Below, in pieces: positions 1-9,715 of a DNA stretch of 64,000 bases. The translations under genes were made by a program, and so were the position numbers. The notes beneath the pieces are model-generated. The model was not told the origin of the DNA and searched no databases. It worked only from the letters and a program-made list of their open reading frames with translations. Position 1 is the first letter of the stretch, and every line of letters begins with the position of its first letter. Origin of the DNA: Astragalus membranaceus (taxonomy: Eukaryota; Streptophyta; Magnoliopsida; Fabales; Fabaceae); assembly GCA_039519185.1 (NCBI GenBank), contig CM076847.1, forward strand, positions 77,401,747 through 77,465,746. Reading direction: 5' to 3'.

Positions 1-448
1 GCAGAAATATTCATCAGAGAAAGAGAAATGAGAAAATTCTAACTAAGCAAACACAGATATTAGTAAAGATCCAAATTATCATTCTCACCATGTGATGCAA
101 TAACTAGGTGCTTCACTTCTATACAAAGAATTAATTATTGTCATAAGCTTGTAAGATCAAACTAGATTGACAGTAATACATGATTAAAATATTTTTAGAA
201 TCCCCGAAGACTAGGTTGTACATGTAAGCCAATTGTTGAAACATACTTATTCGACAATGGAGGAGAACAATTATTATAGAGCCCTGTATCTTTATCCTGT
301 AATATAACTGTTCACTAATATTGTAACCTTCATATCCTCCTTTAAAGGCCAGTCATTGATCTCTCAGGCCAATTTAATGGCAAGTTAATAAAAAGATCAA
401 GATAACTCATTAGTTTTGGAAGACATGAAGAATAAGATGGATTACTAT
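1..448. other. Left flank, no gene recognised
   Basis: AT-rich DNA with no long ORF and no module shared with the array to its right. I recognise no exon, LTR end or RNA gene. It probably lies outside the amplified region. Confidence 0.5.
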
Positions 449-515
449 ATACAACAACAACCAAAGCCTTTATCCAACAGGTGTGGTCAGCTACATCAAA
501 TTACGATACATCCTC
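449..515 (-). mobile_element. Au-like SINE 3' end fragment
   Basis: On the minus strand the segment reads as a GTAGCTGACCACACC-type block, then GGATAAAGGCTTTGG and a short (TTG)n tail. This is the layout of the 3' end of the angiosperm Au SINE family (GTAGCCGACCCCA..., GGGATAAGGCTT, TTG-rich tail). Only the 3' part is evident. No RNA polymerase III A or B box was recognised upstream, so it is called a truncated copy. The family name is from memory of its consensus. Confidence 0.55.
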
Positions 516-559
516 ACTATCAAACGGCCACAAATTATTTGACAGAACAATACCATTAG

Positions 560-810
560 GAGAGCCTAAAATCAGTCAATTAGCCTCAGTCCAGAAAGAG
601 CACACGCACGCAACCCACATAGCCAATTAGAAAGAAGCAACAAATCACCAACCTTTCCAAATTTCCTAAGTCAACAACTATAACAGAAACCTAGCTCAGT
701 TCAGAGTACAGAGAAATAAACTCTTCCTTCATATGTTAAAAAACATATATGAAAAGAACAAGGGAGAAAGAATTAAAAAAATAAAAAAGAAAGACGGAGA
801 CTAAAATTAT
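560..810 (-). other. Shared SPL-upstream/RD-intron module, left-flank copy
   Basis: This stretch (AATTAGCCTCAG..., GAGCACACGCACGCAACC, CAACAAATCACCAACC, AGAGTACAGAGAAA) recurs next to almost every gene fragment in the array, for example near 4260-4450, 5925-6120, 7170-7340, 10840-10900 and 11150-11340. On the minus strand it lies downstream of the RD-rich exon donor and upstream of the SPL-like start codon. It is therefore an intron-to-5'-flank fusion that predates the array. Confidence 0.6.
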
Positions 811-815
811 GATAC

Positions 816-986
816 CTGTCATGGTCCATTTTGTTCCTCTCCCTGTCCCTATCCCGGTGTCGATCTCTGCGGCGGTGATCCCTTTCTTTCATCCCATCCC
901 GATCTCTGCCTCTCTCCTCCTCTCTTTTCGTTTCTTTGTCTCGTTCCTTTTCTTGAATCTTCTTTATCATAATCACAAGATTCGCG
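816..986 (-). pseudogene. RD/RE-rich splicing-factor-like exon, left-flank copy
   Basis: A 171-bp exon-like segment, open for 57 codons on the minus strand, rich in ERDKETKREEERGRDRDGM-type residues and ending in MDHDR. It starts after a pyrimidine-rich CTATTTTGGCAG acceptor and ends at CATGACAG|GTATC, a good donor. Alternating Arg/Asp/Glu tracts are typical of RS-like pre-mRNA processing proteins, but I cannot name the parent gene. It is 15 bp (five codons) longer than the copies in the array, and the difference keeps the frame. Only the exon survives, so it is annotated as a gene fragment. Confidence 0.65.
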
Positions 987-1114
987 CTGCCAAAATAGAA
1001 ACGGAGAAATGCCTTCAAATCACAATCAATTACTCAAAGAGAAAATAGAGAACGAAGCAACTAGAAAGAATTAAAAAAAATAAAAAAGAAAGACGGAGAC
1101 TAAAATTATGATAC

Positions 1115-1270
1115 CTGTCATGGTCCTTTTCGTTCCTCTCCCAGTCCCTATCCCGGCGTCGATCCCTTTCTTTCATCCCATCCCGATCTCTGCCTATCTC
1201 CTTCTCTCCTTTCGTTTCTTTGTCTCCCTCCTTTTCTTGAAGATTCTTTATCATAATCACAAGATTCACA
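1115..1270 (-). pseudogene. RD/RE-rich exon, unit 1
   Basis: A 156-bp exon (52 codons) between an AG acceptor (TTTAGGCAG) and a CATGACAG|GTATC donor. It is open in the frame giving GRDRDGMKERDRRRDRDWE and KDHDR. The acceptor tract is altered (TTTAGG for TTTTGG). The parent is probably an RS-like splicing or RNA-processing protein, not identified. Confidence 0.65.
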
Positions 1271-1550
1271 CTGCCTAAATAGAAACAGAGAAATACCTTC
1301 AATCACAATCAATTACTCAAAGAGAAAAGGGGGAAAAGATCTCTCTATAGTAGACAGTAGCTTGTAGACTGAAAGAGGTTGTAATATATCGAACCCTAAC
1401 TATTTAGATATAGTTTACAATTTTCTGATATCTGTTACTTTTGGTATTTGTAATTATTAATAGCAAAAGCATTTATTTCCTAAAACACATGAAAACATGT
1501 CAAGCACTTATCCAATTGATCAACCAAAGCAAATATAGAGACCAATCAAG

Positions 1551-1622
1551 AATGGGAAATTTACCTACTACATTGCTGACAGAACCTTTGCATTTCATGT
1601 CCCACAAGTGCCCTTCACGATC
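1551..1622 (-). pseudogene. SPL exon-1 3' stub with donor, unit 1
   Basis: About 60 bp of the end of the SPL-like exon, followed on the minus strand by its donor and first intron. Equivalent stubs lie near 5407-5462, 7081-7133 and 12289-12346 in unit 1 and at the matching places in the other units (for example 13332-13403, 25028-25099, 36706-36777 and 48385-48456 for this one). The peptide is of the type GKMIFRGFVSNLVG. Each stub breaks at a different point on its 5' side, where it joins another module. Confidence 0.55.
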
Positions 1623-1721
1623 AATTAGCGTTTCTGGACTCTTGTCCTTCACAGTCAATTAGCCTCAGTCCATCCCCTACAGTCCGGAAAGAGCACATGC
1701 TAACAACCATGGTTCCGATTA

Positions 1722-2340
1722 ACAGCAACCCTTGCCTTTGTAGATGAAACCATGATTTGTGCAGACTGGCCTTAAGCCCTGCGAAGGATGAAGCTTTTAA
1801 TAATTGATATTAAACATGTAAAGACACAAACTGGAAGGCCTTTTTGGTACAAAAGTTCAATTATTCCCGAAAAAATTAAATTGTCAATCAAATTAGTTTT
1901 TGAGGAGGATTAAAATGTCCCTAAAAAGGACTAGTTTAATCAACATTTGAGGACCAAATTTCTACTTTTCCTTTATACAACTCTTCCGGTCTTTTCTCAA
2001 TCACTATTTTGGATATTGCTCTTTAATATAATAAACAAGGTTTGCTTAAACGTGAAAAGTTAAGAATATGAAGTGCTTACAGTCCACCAACATGGTGTCA
2101 ATAGCAAGTCCTCCATTGGTGTGGTCGTGAATAACCAGATCGCCATCATACCATAGCTACATTCCAGTATAGTTTTTAGCACAAGGGATAAGTCCAAGTG
2201 AGAAAAGTGTCCTCCACCACATAGATAGAAAGCAACATCCTAAGGAACAAGCTTCCCTTTCTCTCATCCCTGCAGAATCCCCCACATTCCATTGTACCCT
2301 CTTCCATAGATCTTTCCCTCGGGTAAGGTACTCTCTCATA
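1722..2340 (-). pseudogene. ABCB1-like ABC transporter fragment A1, unit 1
   Basis: Two decayed exons on the minus strand. The upstream one (2081 to about 2340) ends in WYDGDLVIHDHTNGGLAID, then a GTAAGC donor at 2080. This matches the end of the first transmembrane domain of plant ABCB1-type auxin transporters (LWYGGYLVRHHLTNGGLAI region). A TGA-free stretch precedes it, but a TAG interrupts just before LWYDG. The next piece (1722-1778) starts after a TTCGCAG acceptor, has an early TAA, and then reads GQSAQIMVSSTKARVAV, the linker to the first nucleotide-binding domain. It is cut off at 1722, where it joins the shared SPL-upstream module. No ATP-binding motif remains in this copy. Confidence 0.75.
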
Positions 2341-2344
2341 GATA

Positions 2345-3290
2345 AAGTGTTTGAAAAAGTAAAACTTCTAAATTAAAAAAGATTCAGAAAGGATATAAAA
2401 ACCTAGTTTTTGAGAACAAAAATTTTTAACATAAAATCTAAAAACAAAGTTTGAAACACAAGTTTAAGAAACTTTATAAAAACAAGCTTCCAAAATTGGT
2501 TCTCAAAAACTTCGGCAGATAAAAGGTTGAAAGAGTACAATTTTATAAACTAAAAAAGATTGAGAAAGGGTCTGAAAAAATGCTTTTGAGAACCACATTC
2601 TTATAAAATAAGAAAACAAAGATTCAAAAAAAACGTTTAAAAAAGTATATAAAGACAAGTTTCAAAAGTTAGTTCTCAAAAACCTTCTTTCAAAATAGTT
2701 TAAAACAATAAATTTTCTAAATAAGAAAAGATTTAGAAAGGGTCGACAAAACAGTTTTCGAAAACAAAAGTTTTTGACAGAAGATACAAATGCAACATTT
2801 CAAAAGAAAATTGAAATTGAAATGAGTATATAAAAACCAATTTCAAAAAAGTGGTGTATAAGGTTGGGTCCAAAAATTGGTTTCCCAAAAACTAGTTTTG
2901 ATCAAGAGTTTGAAAAGGTGAAATTTTTTTAATGAGAAAAGATTTAGAAGGGATCTACAAACAAAAGTTTTTTGAGAACAGAAGTTTTTAAAAGAACATA
3001 TAAAACATTGGTTCAAAAACAAACTGAATATAAAAACTAGTTTCAAAAGATGGTTCAATAAACCTAATCTAGATAAATGGTTTGAAAAAGCAAAACTTTA
3101 TAAACTAAAAAACATATAAAGGGTCTAAAAAAGGTTATTTCAACACAAAATTTCTAACATAAAATATCAAAAAAAAATTCAAAAACAAGTAACTAAAATA
3201 GAAAAAACAAGTTCCAAAAATTACTCTCAAAAATCTAGTTTTTATTAAGAGTTTGGAAAAAGTGAAATTTTCTAAATGAGAAATAATCAA
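2345..3290. repeat. A-rich ~172-bp satellite, block a, unit 1
   Basis: About five and a half diverged monomers. The landmark GTTTGAAAAAGTAAAATTTT-like stretch recurs near 2351, 2526, 2698, 2908, 3079 and 3252, giving spacings of about 175, 172, 210, 171 and 173 bp. Each monomer also carries GGTTCTCAAAAAC and its inverse GTTTTTGAGAAC. Copies lie at about 14126-14988, 25824-26685, 37502-38360 and 49182-50038; these are about 81 bp shorter because part of a monomer is replaced by ATACGAGCAACAATAGACG. Confidence 0.75.
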
Positions 3291-3778
3291 GCAGATCAAG
3301 CTAGTTCCACCGGGGCTCTAGCTCCAAGGATAGTGATTCAAAGAAATACTTACAATGCATATTTGAGAGTATCTTCAATAAACTTATCAACAGATAACTA
3401 CTAGTCAGATCATTCTTTAGTGAACTTCCAATAGGAACAGCTTACTATGACTTGTCAAGCGTCTTCAACAGGTTCTCTATCCTTCATCAAACTCTATTGT
3501 GAAACCTATTGATGGAGTAAAGAATGTCATCAAACAGAGTTGTCTATTCTAAATGCTTTCACAAAAGTAAACAACAAATTATTACAAGGGGATGCTAAAA
3601 GAAATAAATGATTATATTCGGAAAGATTCAGATATAGTATACAATTTTCAGATGTTAACTTTTGGCATTGTAATTAAAAGCAACAGAATTTATTTCCATA
3701 AACACATAAAAACATGTCAAACAGTTATCCAACTGATCAACCAAAGCAAAAATAGAAAGTAATCAAGGGGAAAATTAC

Positions 3779-4182
3779 CTACTACATTGCTGATAGAACC
3801 TCTGCATTTCATTTCCCACAAGTGCCCTACTGGCATTAAACAACTGCATTTCATTTCCTTCAGATTTGCACCACAGTCCTCCACCTGACAAAGAGCTCGA
3901 TCTGACATACTTCATCCTACTATTGGTTTTTTGTCATTCATACCATCCCAGCTTGCATGCTCCCTTTCCACCACTGGAGAGGCAATCCCAGCAAGCTTTA
4001 AGCTAAGGATACCCGCTTCCTCATTCAAACCATCATCCTCCAGCACACCAACTCCCATTTTGGAGAAGCACTCCCAATCATTCCAATTCCATTCCAAAGA
4101 CCTCTTCTCCATACCCCTCAAATCAGAGGAAGCACCCACGTCATAAAAATGATAAGCTTCAGCATCGAAATTTAGCCTCCAT
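3779..4182 (-). pseudogene. SPL1/SPL12-like SBP-box gene exon 1, copy S1, unit 1
   Basis: Minus-strand first exon of a long-type SQUAMOSA-promoter-binding-like transcription factor. The start region ATGGAGGCTAAATTT is present (ATG at 4182-4180) but one base out of frame with what follows: AEAYHFYDVGASSDLRG, RSLEWNWNDW, VLEDDGLNEEAGILSLKLAG, then the first SBP-domain residues CQVEDCGANL. The exon ends at a GTAG|GTAATT donor, the conserved intron position inside the SBP zinc-binding domain. Defects are the shift after the start, TGA in place of a Cys/Tyr codon before SMSDRALC, loss of the RRHKVCEMH-type finger residues (GHLWEMKC instead), and a deletion after NDW. It cannot bind DNA as an SBP domain. 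Exons 2 onward are absent. Confidence 0.8.
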
Positions 4183-4579
4183 GATCGCAACTCAAAACTC
4201 TTCAACACAAATTACTACCCCTGAATTAAGTTAAAGTTCGAAATTAGCATATTGAATGACAATCAAATTAGCCTCAGAATTCATCCCCAACAGTTGAGAA
4301 AGAGCACGCCCACCCAACCATGGCTCCAATTAAGGCAACCTACACGGCTAATTAGGGGCAACAAATCACCAACCATTCCAAATATCCCAACTCAACTACT
4401 GCAACAGAAACCATGCTAAGCTCAGAGTACAGAGAAACAAACTCTTCCTTCCTATTTTAATAAAATATTATATTAAAAAAATACGGGAAAAAATTAAAAA
4501 AAGAAAAACGAGAGATGGAGACTAAAATTATGATACCTGTCATGGTCCATTTCCCTTCTCCCAATGTCGCTATCCTGGT

Positions 4580-5010
4580 GGTTCTCAAAAGCCAAGTCTA
4601 GAAAAATGGTTTGAAAGAGTAAAATTTTATAAACAAACAAAGATTTTAGAGAGGGCATGAAAAAAGCTTTTGAGAATAACATTTTTTACATAAAGATAGA
4701 AAATTAATGTTTCAAAAAAGAAAGAAAAAACAATTTCCAAAAATTGGTTCTCAAAAACCTAGTTTTGAAACAGAGAATGAAAAAGTAAAATTTTCTAAGA
4801 GAAAAAATGATTTAGAAAGAACCTACAAACAAAGTTTTTGAGAACAACAGTTTTTAACAGAAGACAAAAAAATAAAGTTTTAAAAAATAAATAGGAATAA
4901 CTGAAAATTAGTTCAAAAATAAGTGCACAAAAATCTAGTTTCGATAAATGGTTTCAAAAAGTAAAATTTTATAAACTAAAAAGACTTAGAAAGTATCTAA
5001 AAAAAATTCT
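4580..5010. repeat. ~172-bp satellite, block b, unit 1
   Basis: About two and a half monomers (landmarks near 4609, 4772 and 4948). The block joins directly to a stub of the RD-rich exon (HQDSDIGRREMDHDR, about 4541-4579), which keeps its GTATC donor. Copies: about 16281-16710, 27974-28400, 39652-40078 and 51330-51758. Confidence 0.7.
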
Positions 5011-5474
5011 GAGTTAAGAATGCATATTTGTCTGATCATCCTTTACTGAATTTCCCTTAGGAAAAGCTTATCATGACCTGCCAAGCGTCCTCGATAGGTC
5101 CTCTTTCCTTCCTCAAACTTGAAATATGAGAAACCTATTGAAGGAGTAAAGAATCTCATGAAATAGAGTTGTCCACTCTGAATGCTTGCATAAAAGTTAC
5201 TAACAAATTATTACACAGGGGAATGCTAAAATAAATAAAATAATTATATTTAGTCATTATTTAGATATAGTTTACAATTTTCTGATATCTGTTACATTTT
5301 GGTATTTGTAATTAATAGCAGCAGCATTTATTTCCTTGAACACGTGAAAACATGTCCAACTGATCAACCAAAACAAAAATAGAAAGCAATTAAGAATGGG
5401 AAAATTACCTACCAAATTGCTAACAAAACCTCTGAATATCATTTTCCCACAAGTGCCCATCACAATCAATTAGC

Positions 5475-5898
5475 CTACTACATTGCTGATAGAACCTCTG
5501 CATTGCTGATAGAACCTCTGCATTTCATTTCCCACAAGTGCCCTACTGGCCTTAAACAACTGCATTTCATTTCCTTCAGATTTGCACCACAGTCCTCCAC
5601 CTGACAAAGAGCTCGATCTGACATACTTCATCCTACTATTGGTTTTTTGTCATTCATACCATCCCAGCTTGCATGCTCCCTTTCCACCACTGGAGAGGCA
5701 ATCCCAGCAAGCTTTAAGCTAAGGATACCCGCTTCCCCATTCAAACCATCATCCTCCAGCACACCAACTCCTGTTTTGGAGAAGCACTCCCAATCATTCC
5801 AATTCCATTCCAAAGACCTCTTTTCCATACCCCTCAAATCAGAGGAAGCACCCACGTCATAAAAATGATAAGCTTCAGCATCGAAATTTAGCCTCCAT
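5475..5898 (-). pseudogene. SPL1/12-like exon 1, copy S2, unit 1
   Basis: Second copy of the SPL-like exon within the unit, about 1.7 kb from S1 and very similar to it (same TGA before SMSD, same shift after the ATG at 5898-5896). Differences are a Gly for Glu (DDGLNGEAG), a tandem duplication of about 20 bp (ATTGCTGATAGAACCTCTGC) at 5480-5525, and loss of its own donor: the exon end abuts a second SPL exon-end stub (5407-5462) that has one. The 5' side stops a few bases beyond the ATG. Confidence 0.75.
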
Positions 5899-6239
5899 GA
5901 TTAGCATCTTGAATGACAATCAAATTAGCCTCAGAACACATCCCCAACAGTTGAGAAAGAGAACGCCCAGCCAACCATGGTTCCAATTAAGGGCAACCTA
6001 CACGGCTAACTAGGGGCAACAAATCACCAACCATTCCAAATATCCCAAGTCAACTACTGTAACAGAAACCATGCTCAGCTCAGAGTACAGAGAAACAAAC
6101 TCTTCCTTCCTATTTTAATACAATACTATATTAAAAAAATACGGGAAAAAAATTAAAAAAAGAAAAACAAGAGATGGAGACTAAAATTATGATACCTGTC
6201 ATGGTCCATTTCCCTTCTCCCAATGTCGCTATCCTGGTG

Positions 6240-6668
6240 GTTCTCAAAAGCCAAGTCTAGAAAAATGGTTTGAAAGAGTAAAATTTTATAAACAAACAAA
6301 GATTTTAGAAAGGGCATGAAAAAAGCTTTTGAGAATAACATTTTTTACATAAAGATAGAAAATTAATATTTCAAAAAAGAAAGAAAAAACAATTTCCAAA
6401 AATTGGTTCTCAAAAACCTAGTTTTGAAACAGAGAATGAAAAAGTAAAATTTTCTAAGAGAAAAAATGATTTAGAAAGAACCTACAAACAAAGTTTTTGA
6501 GAACAACAGTTTTTAACAGAAGACAAAAAAATAAAGTTTTAAAAAATAAATAGGAATAACTGAAAATTAGTTCAAAAATAAGTGCACAAAAATCTAGTTT
6601 CGATAAATGGTTTCAAAAAGTAAAATTTTATAAACTAAAAGGACTTAGAAAGTATCTAAAAAAAATTC
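6240..6668. repeat. ~172-bp satellite, block c, unit 1
   Basis: About two and a half monomers, a near-copy of block b carried by the internal 1.7-kb duplication. Copies: about 17940-18366, 29632-30059 and 41310-41738. Confidence 0.7.
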
Positions 6669-7834
6669 CGAGTTAAGAATGCATATTTGTCTGATCATCC
6701 TTTACTGAATTTCCATTAGGAAAAGCTTATCATGACCTGCCAAGCGTCCTCGATAGGTCCTCTTTCCTTCCTCAAACTCTTGAAATATGAGAAACCTATT
6801 GAAGGAGTAAAGAATGTCATGAAATAGAGTTGTCCACTCTGAATGCTTGCATAAAAGTTACTAACAAATTATTACACAGGGGAATGCTAAAATAAATAAA
6901 ATAATTATATTTAGTCGTTATTTAGATATAGTTTACAATTTTCTGATATCTGTTACATTTTGGTATTTGTAATTAATAGCAGCAGCATTTATTTCCTTGA
7001 ACACGTGAAAACATGTCAAACAATTATCCAACTGATCAACCAAAACAAAAATAGAAAGCAATTAAGAATGGGAAAATTACCTACCAAATTGCTAACAAAA
7101 CCTCTGAATATCATTTTCCCACAAGTGCCCTTCACAATCAATTAGCCTTTCTAATTCTGGACTCCTGCCCTTTACAGTCAATTAGCCTCAGTACATCCCC
7201 TACAGTCCAGAAAGAGCACGGGTAACCCACATAGCAAATTAGAAGCAACAAATCACCAACCATTCCATACTTCCCAAGTCACACCCCCTGTAACAGAAAC
7301 CTATATCAGTTCAGAGTACAGAGAAACTAAACCTTCCTTACTATGTCAAAAAAAAGTATTAAAAATCACTGGAGAAAAAATTAAAAAGGAAAAAAGGAAG
7401 GAGACTAAAATTATGATACCTGTCATGGTGATGCTGATCCCAAGAGTATAGTTTCTCAAAGGGAAGAGATCTTTAATACGACACGAACAGTAAGAATAAG
7501 GAAGGTGCCAACAAAAATTCCTATCACCACACCCACATTTTTTTTATTTTGCCCAGTTCTTACACTTCGTTTCATACCATTTAGCGGTACTGTTTATCAA
7601 ATTGTGGTGGCAAACTCACCCGGCTCTTGGCTCAAAAGTCTTGTCTGTTGTCTCATCCATCTAAGCTTCAATGTCATAACATCAAAGCCATCTAGCAAAA
7701 CTAGTCCTGTGATTACACAAACCACATTGGTTTTACTTTTTTACCCATCACAAACTCTTAATAATAAACAAGTTAAACTGAATACAATAAATCTTATTTT
7801 TTAAGGACATCTCATGAATGAGTTCATTGCATAC

Positions 7835-8740
7835 CAAAAGAAGGATCATAGAATCTCTCAATGGGGGACAAAACTGTACTCTTTCCCGAGCCGCTACTAC
7901 CCACCAAAGCAATGGTATTTCCAGCAGGCACGTTCAAGGAGGGTTTGTAAAGGATCAGAACCTCATACCTTGATGGGTATGAAAAGTTTAAGTTTTCCAG
8001 CTCCACTAGTCCTGTTATAGTCTCTTAACTCCAAACCAGATTCACCCCTTTTGTGTATACTTGAATTGTGACCAACAACATGGAAGTTTTCTGCAACAGC
8101 AACTCTTGCCTTTCTAAACGCAACCATGATTCGTGCAGACTGGCCATAAGCCCTGCGGAGAATGAAATTCTTACTAATTGAGATTAAACAAGTAAAGACA
8201 CAAACTAACAGACCTATTTGGTCCAAAAGCTCAATTATTTCCGAAAAATTTAAAATGTCAATCAAATTAGTTTTTGAGGAGGATTAAAATGTCCCAAAAA
8301 AGGACTAGTTTAATCAACATTTGTGGACCAAACTTATACTTTTCCTTTATACACTCTTCGTGTTTTTTCCCATTCACTAGTTTGGACTTTGTTCTTTAAT
8401 ATGATAAACAAGGTTTGCTAAAACGAGAAAAATTAAGAAAATAAAGTGCTTACAATCCACCTACATGGTGTCCATAGAATGTCCTCCACTGGTGTGGTGG
8501 TTAATAACCAGATCGCCATCATACCATAGCTAGATAGCAGTACAGTTTTTAGCATAAAGGATAAGTCCAAGTGAGAAGAGTGTCTGCCACCACATAGATA
8601 GAAAGCAACGCAAAGCAACACCCTAAGGAACAAGCTTCCCTTTCCCTGCATTCCCACCCAGCCAACAATAGCGTCCCTGCAGAATCCCCCACATCCAACA
8701 GTACCCTCTTTCATAGATCTTTCCCTCGGGTAAGGTACTC
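7835..8740 (-). pseudogene. ABCB1-like ABC transporter exons A2, unit 1
   Basis: Two adjacent exons of an ABCB/P-glycoprotein auxin-transporter-like gene. The first (8454 to about 8740) ends WYDGDLVINHHTSGGHSMD, then TM-stop-VD, with an ATT|GTAAGC donor. The second (7835-8152, 318 bp) has a CTCCGCAG acceptor and a GTATGC donor. It covers GQSARIMVAFRKARVAVAEN, then the first nucleotide-binding domain: LENLNFSYPSRYEV, an intact Walker A (GSSGSGKST) and ERFYDPSFG. A one-base A insertion in GGAGTTAAGAGAC shifts the frame between the linker and the nucleotide-binding part. With the TAG in the first exon this makes it a pseudogene. The Q-loop, signature and Walker B exons are absent. Confidence 0.85.
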
Positions 8741-8751
8741 GTTCATAGATA

Positions 8752-9715
8752 AATCATTTGAAAAAGTAATACAAAAGATTCAGAAAGATTAAAAAAGAAT
8801 ATAAAAGAAAAGATATAATAAATTTTTGAGAACAAAAGTTCTTAACATAAAAAAGATTCAGAAAGGATCTAAAAACAAAGTTTTTGAGAACAAAAGTTTT
8901 TAACATAAAATCTCGAAAACAAAGTGAGAAGAATATATAATAATAAGCTTCAAAAATCAGTTCTAAAAAGGAAAAAACTTAGATACACCCTAGGTACTGG
9001 TGGTGTTGTACTTTAAAGAAAAAGTAGGAAAATTGCCACTAACCACCGGGCAGTTGTATTGGTACAAATGTAATTTTATTGTTTTTTAAAAAAAGGGGGT
9101 TTGGTAATGTAACAAAGTATTGCTCTTCTAAAACACCTAGCTTAGAAAAATGGTTTGAAAAATTATAATTTTATAAACAAAAAAGATTTAGAAAGTAACT
9201 AAAACAAGCTTTTGAGAACAAAACTTTTTAACATAAGATATAAAAACAAAGTTTGAAACACAAAAATCTAAGAAACTGTATAAAAACAAACTTCCAAAAT
9301 CGGTTCCCAAAAACTTAGGCTAGATAAAATGTTTGAAAGAGTACATTTTTATACACTAAAAACGATTGAGAAAGGGTCTGAAAAAAAGGTTTTTGAGAAC
9401 CACGTTATTATAAAATAGGAAAACAAAGTATCAAAAAAAGTTTAAAAAATTATATAAAGACCAATTCCAAAAATTAGTTCTCAAAAACCTACTTGTAACA
9501 CATTTTAAAAACATTAAATTTTCTTAATAAAAAAAGAATTACAAAGGATCTACAAAAAAGTTTTCGAGAACAGAAGTTCTTAATAGAAGAAACAGAACCA
9601 GTTTCAAAAGATGGTTCAATAAACCTAGTCTAGAAAAATTGTTTGAAAAAGTAAAACTTCATAAACTAAATGATTTAGAAAGGGTCTAAAAAAAAACAAG
9701 TTCCAAAATGATTCT
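8752..9715. repeat. ~172-bp satellite, block d, with a ~140-bp unrelated insert, unit 1
   Basis: Diverged monomers at 8752-8975 and 9130-9715. They are split by about 8976-9120 (ACACCCTAGGTACTGG..., CCACCGGGCAG, G-run), which shares nothing with the satellite or the gene fragments. Copies: about 20452-21415, 32144-33108 and 43823-44786. Confidence 0.65.

Larger units (their letters stand above)
3300..6690. repeat. Internal ~1.7-kb tandem duplication within the unit (unit 1)
   Basis: Two consecutive blocks have the same order: AATGCATATTTGAGA/TTGTC-type segment, SPL intron, SPL exon, SPL-upstream module, RD stub, satellite. Matching points are 3931/5647 (1,716 bp) and 4494/6153 (1,659 bp). 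A third, more diverged version covers about 9725-11870. The same nested layout recurs in units 2-4 and, for the first part, in unit 5. Confidence 0.75.

Noticed and set aside
2843..3058. Minus-strand ORF MNHLLKLVFIFSLFLNQCF..., hydrophobic and repeated five times
   Set aside because: It is translation of the A-rich satellite (T-rich on the minus strand gives Phe/Leu-rich peptides), with no codon or family signal.
3931..4146. Plus-strand ORF of about 71 aa (MSFIPSQLACSLSTTGEAI...) repeated through the array
   Set aside because: It is the antisense of the SPL-like exon; the minus strand gives the recognisable LSLKLAG/CQVEDCG peptides.
7814..8020. Plus-strand ORF MNEFIAYQKKDHRISQWG... overlapping the ABCB exon
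   Set aside because: It is the antisense of the Walker A exon, with no independent family signature.
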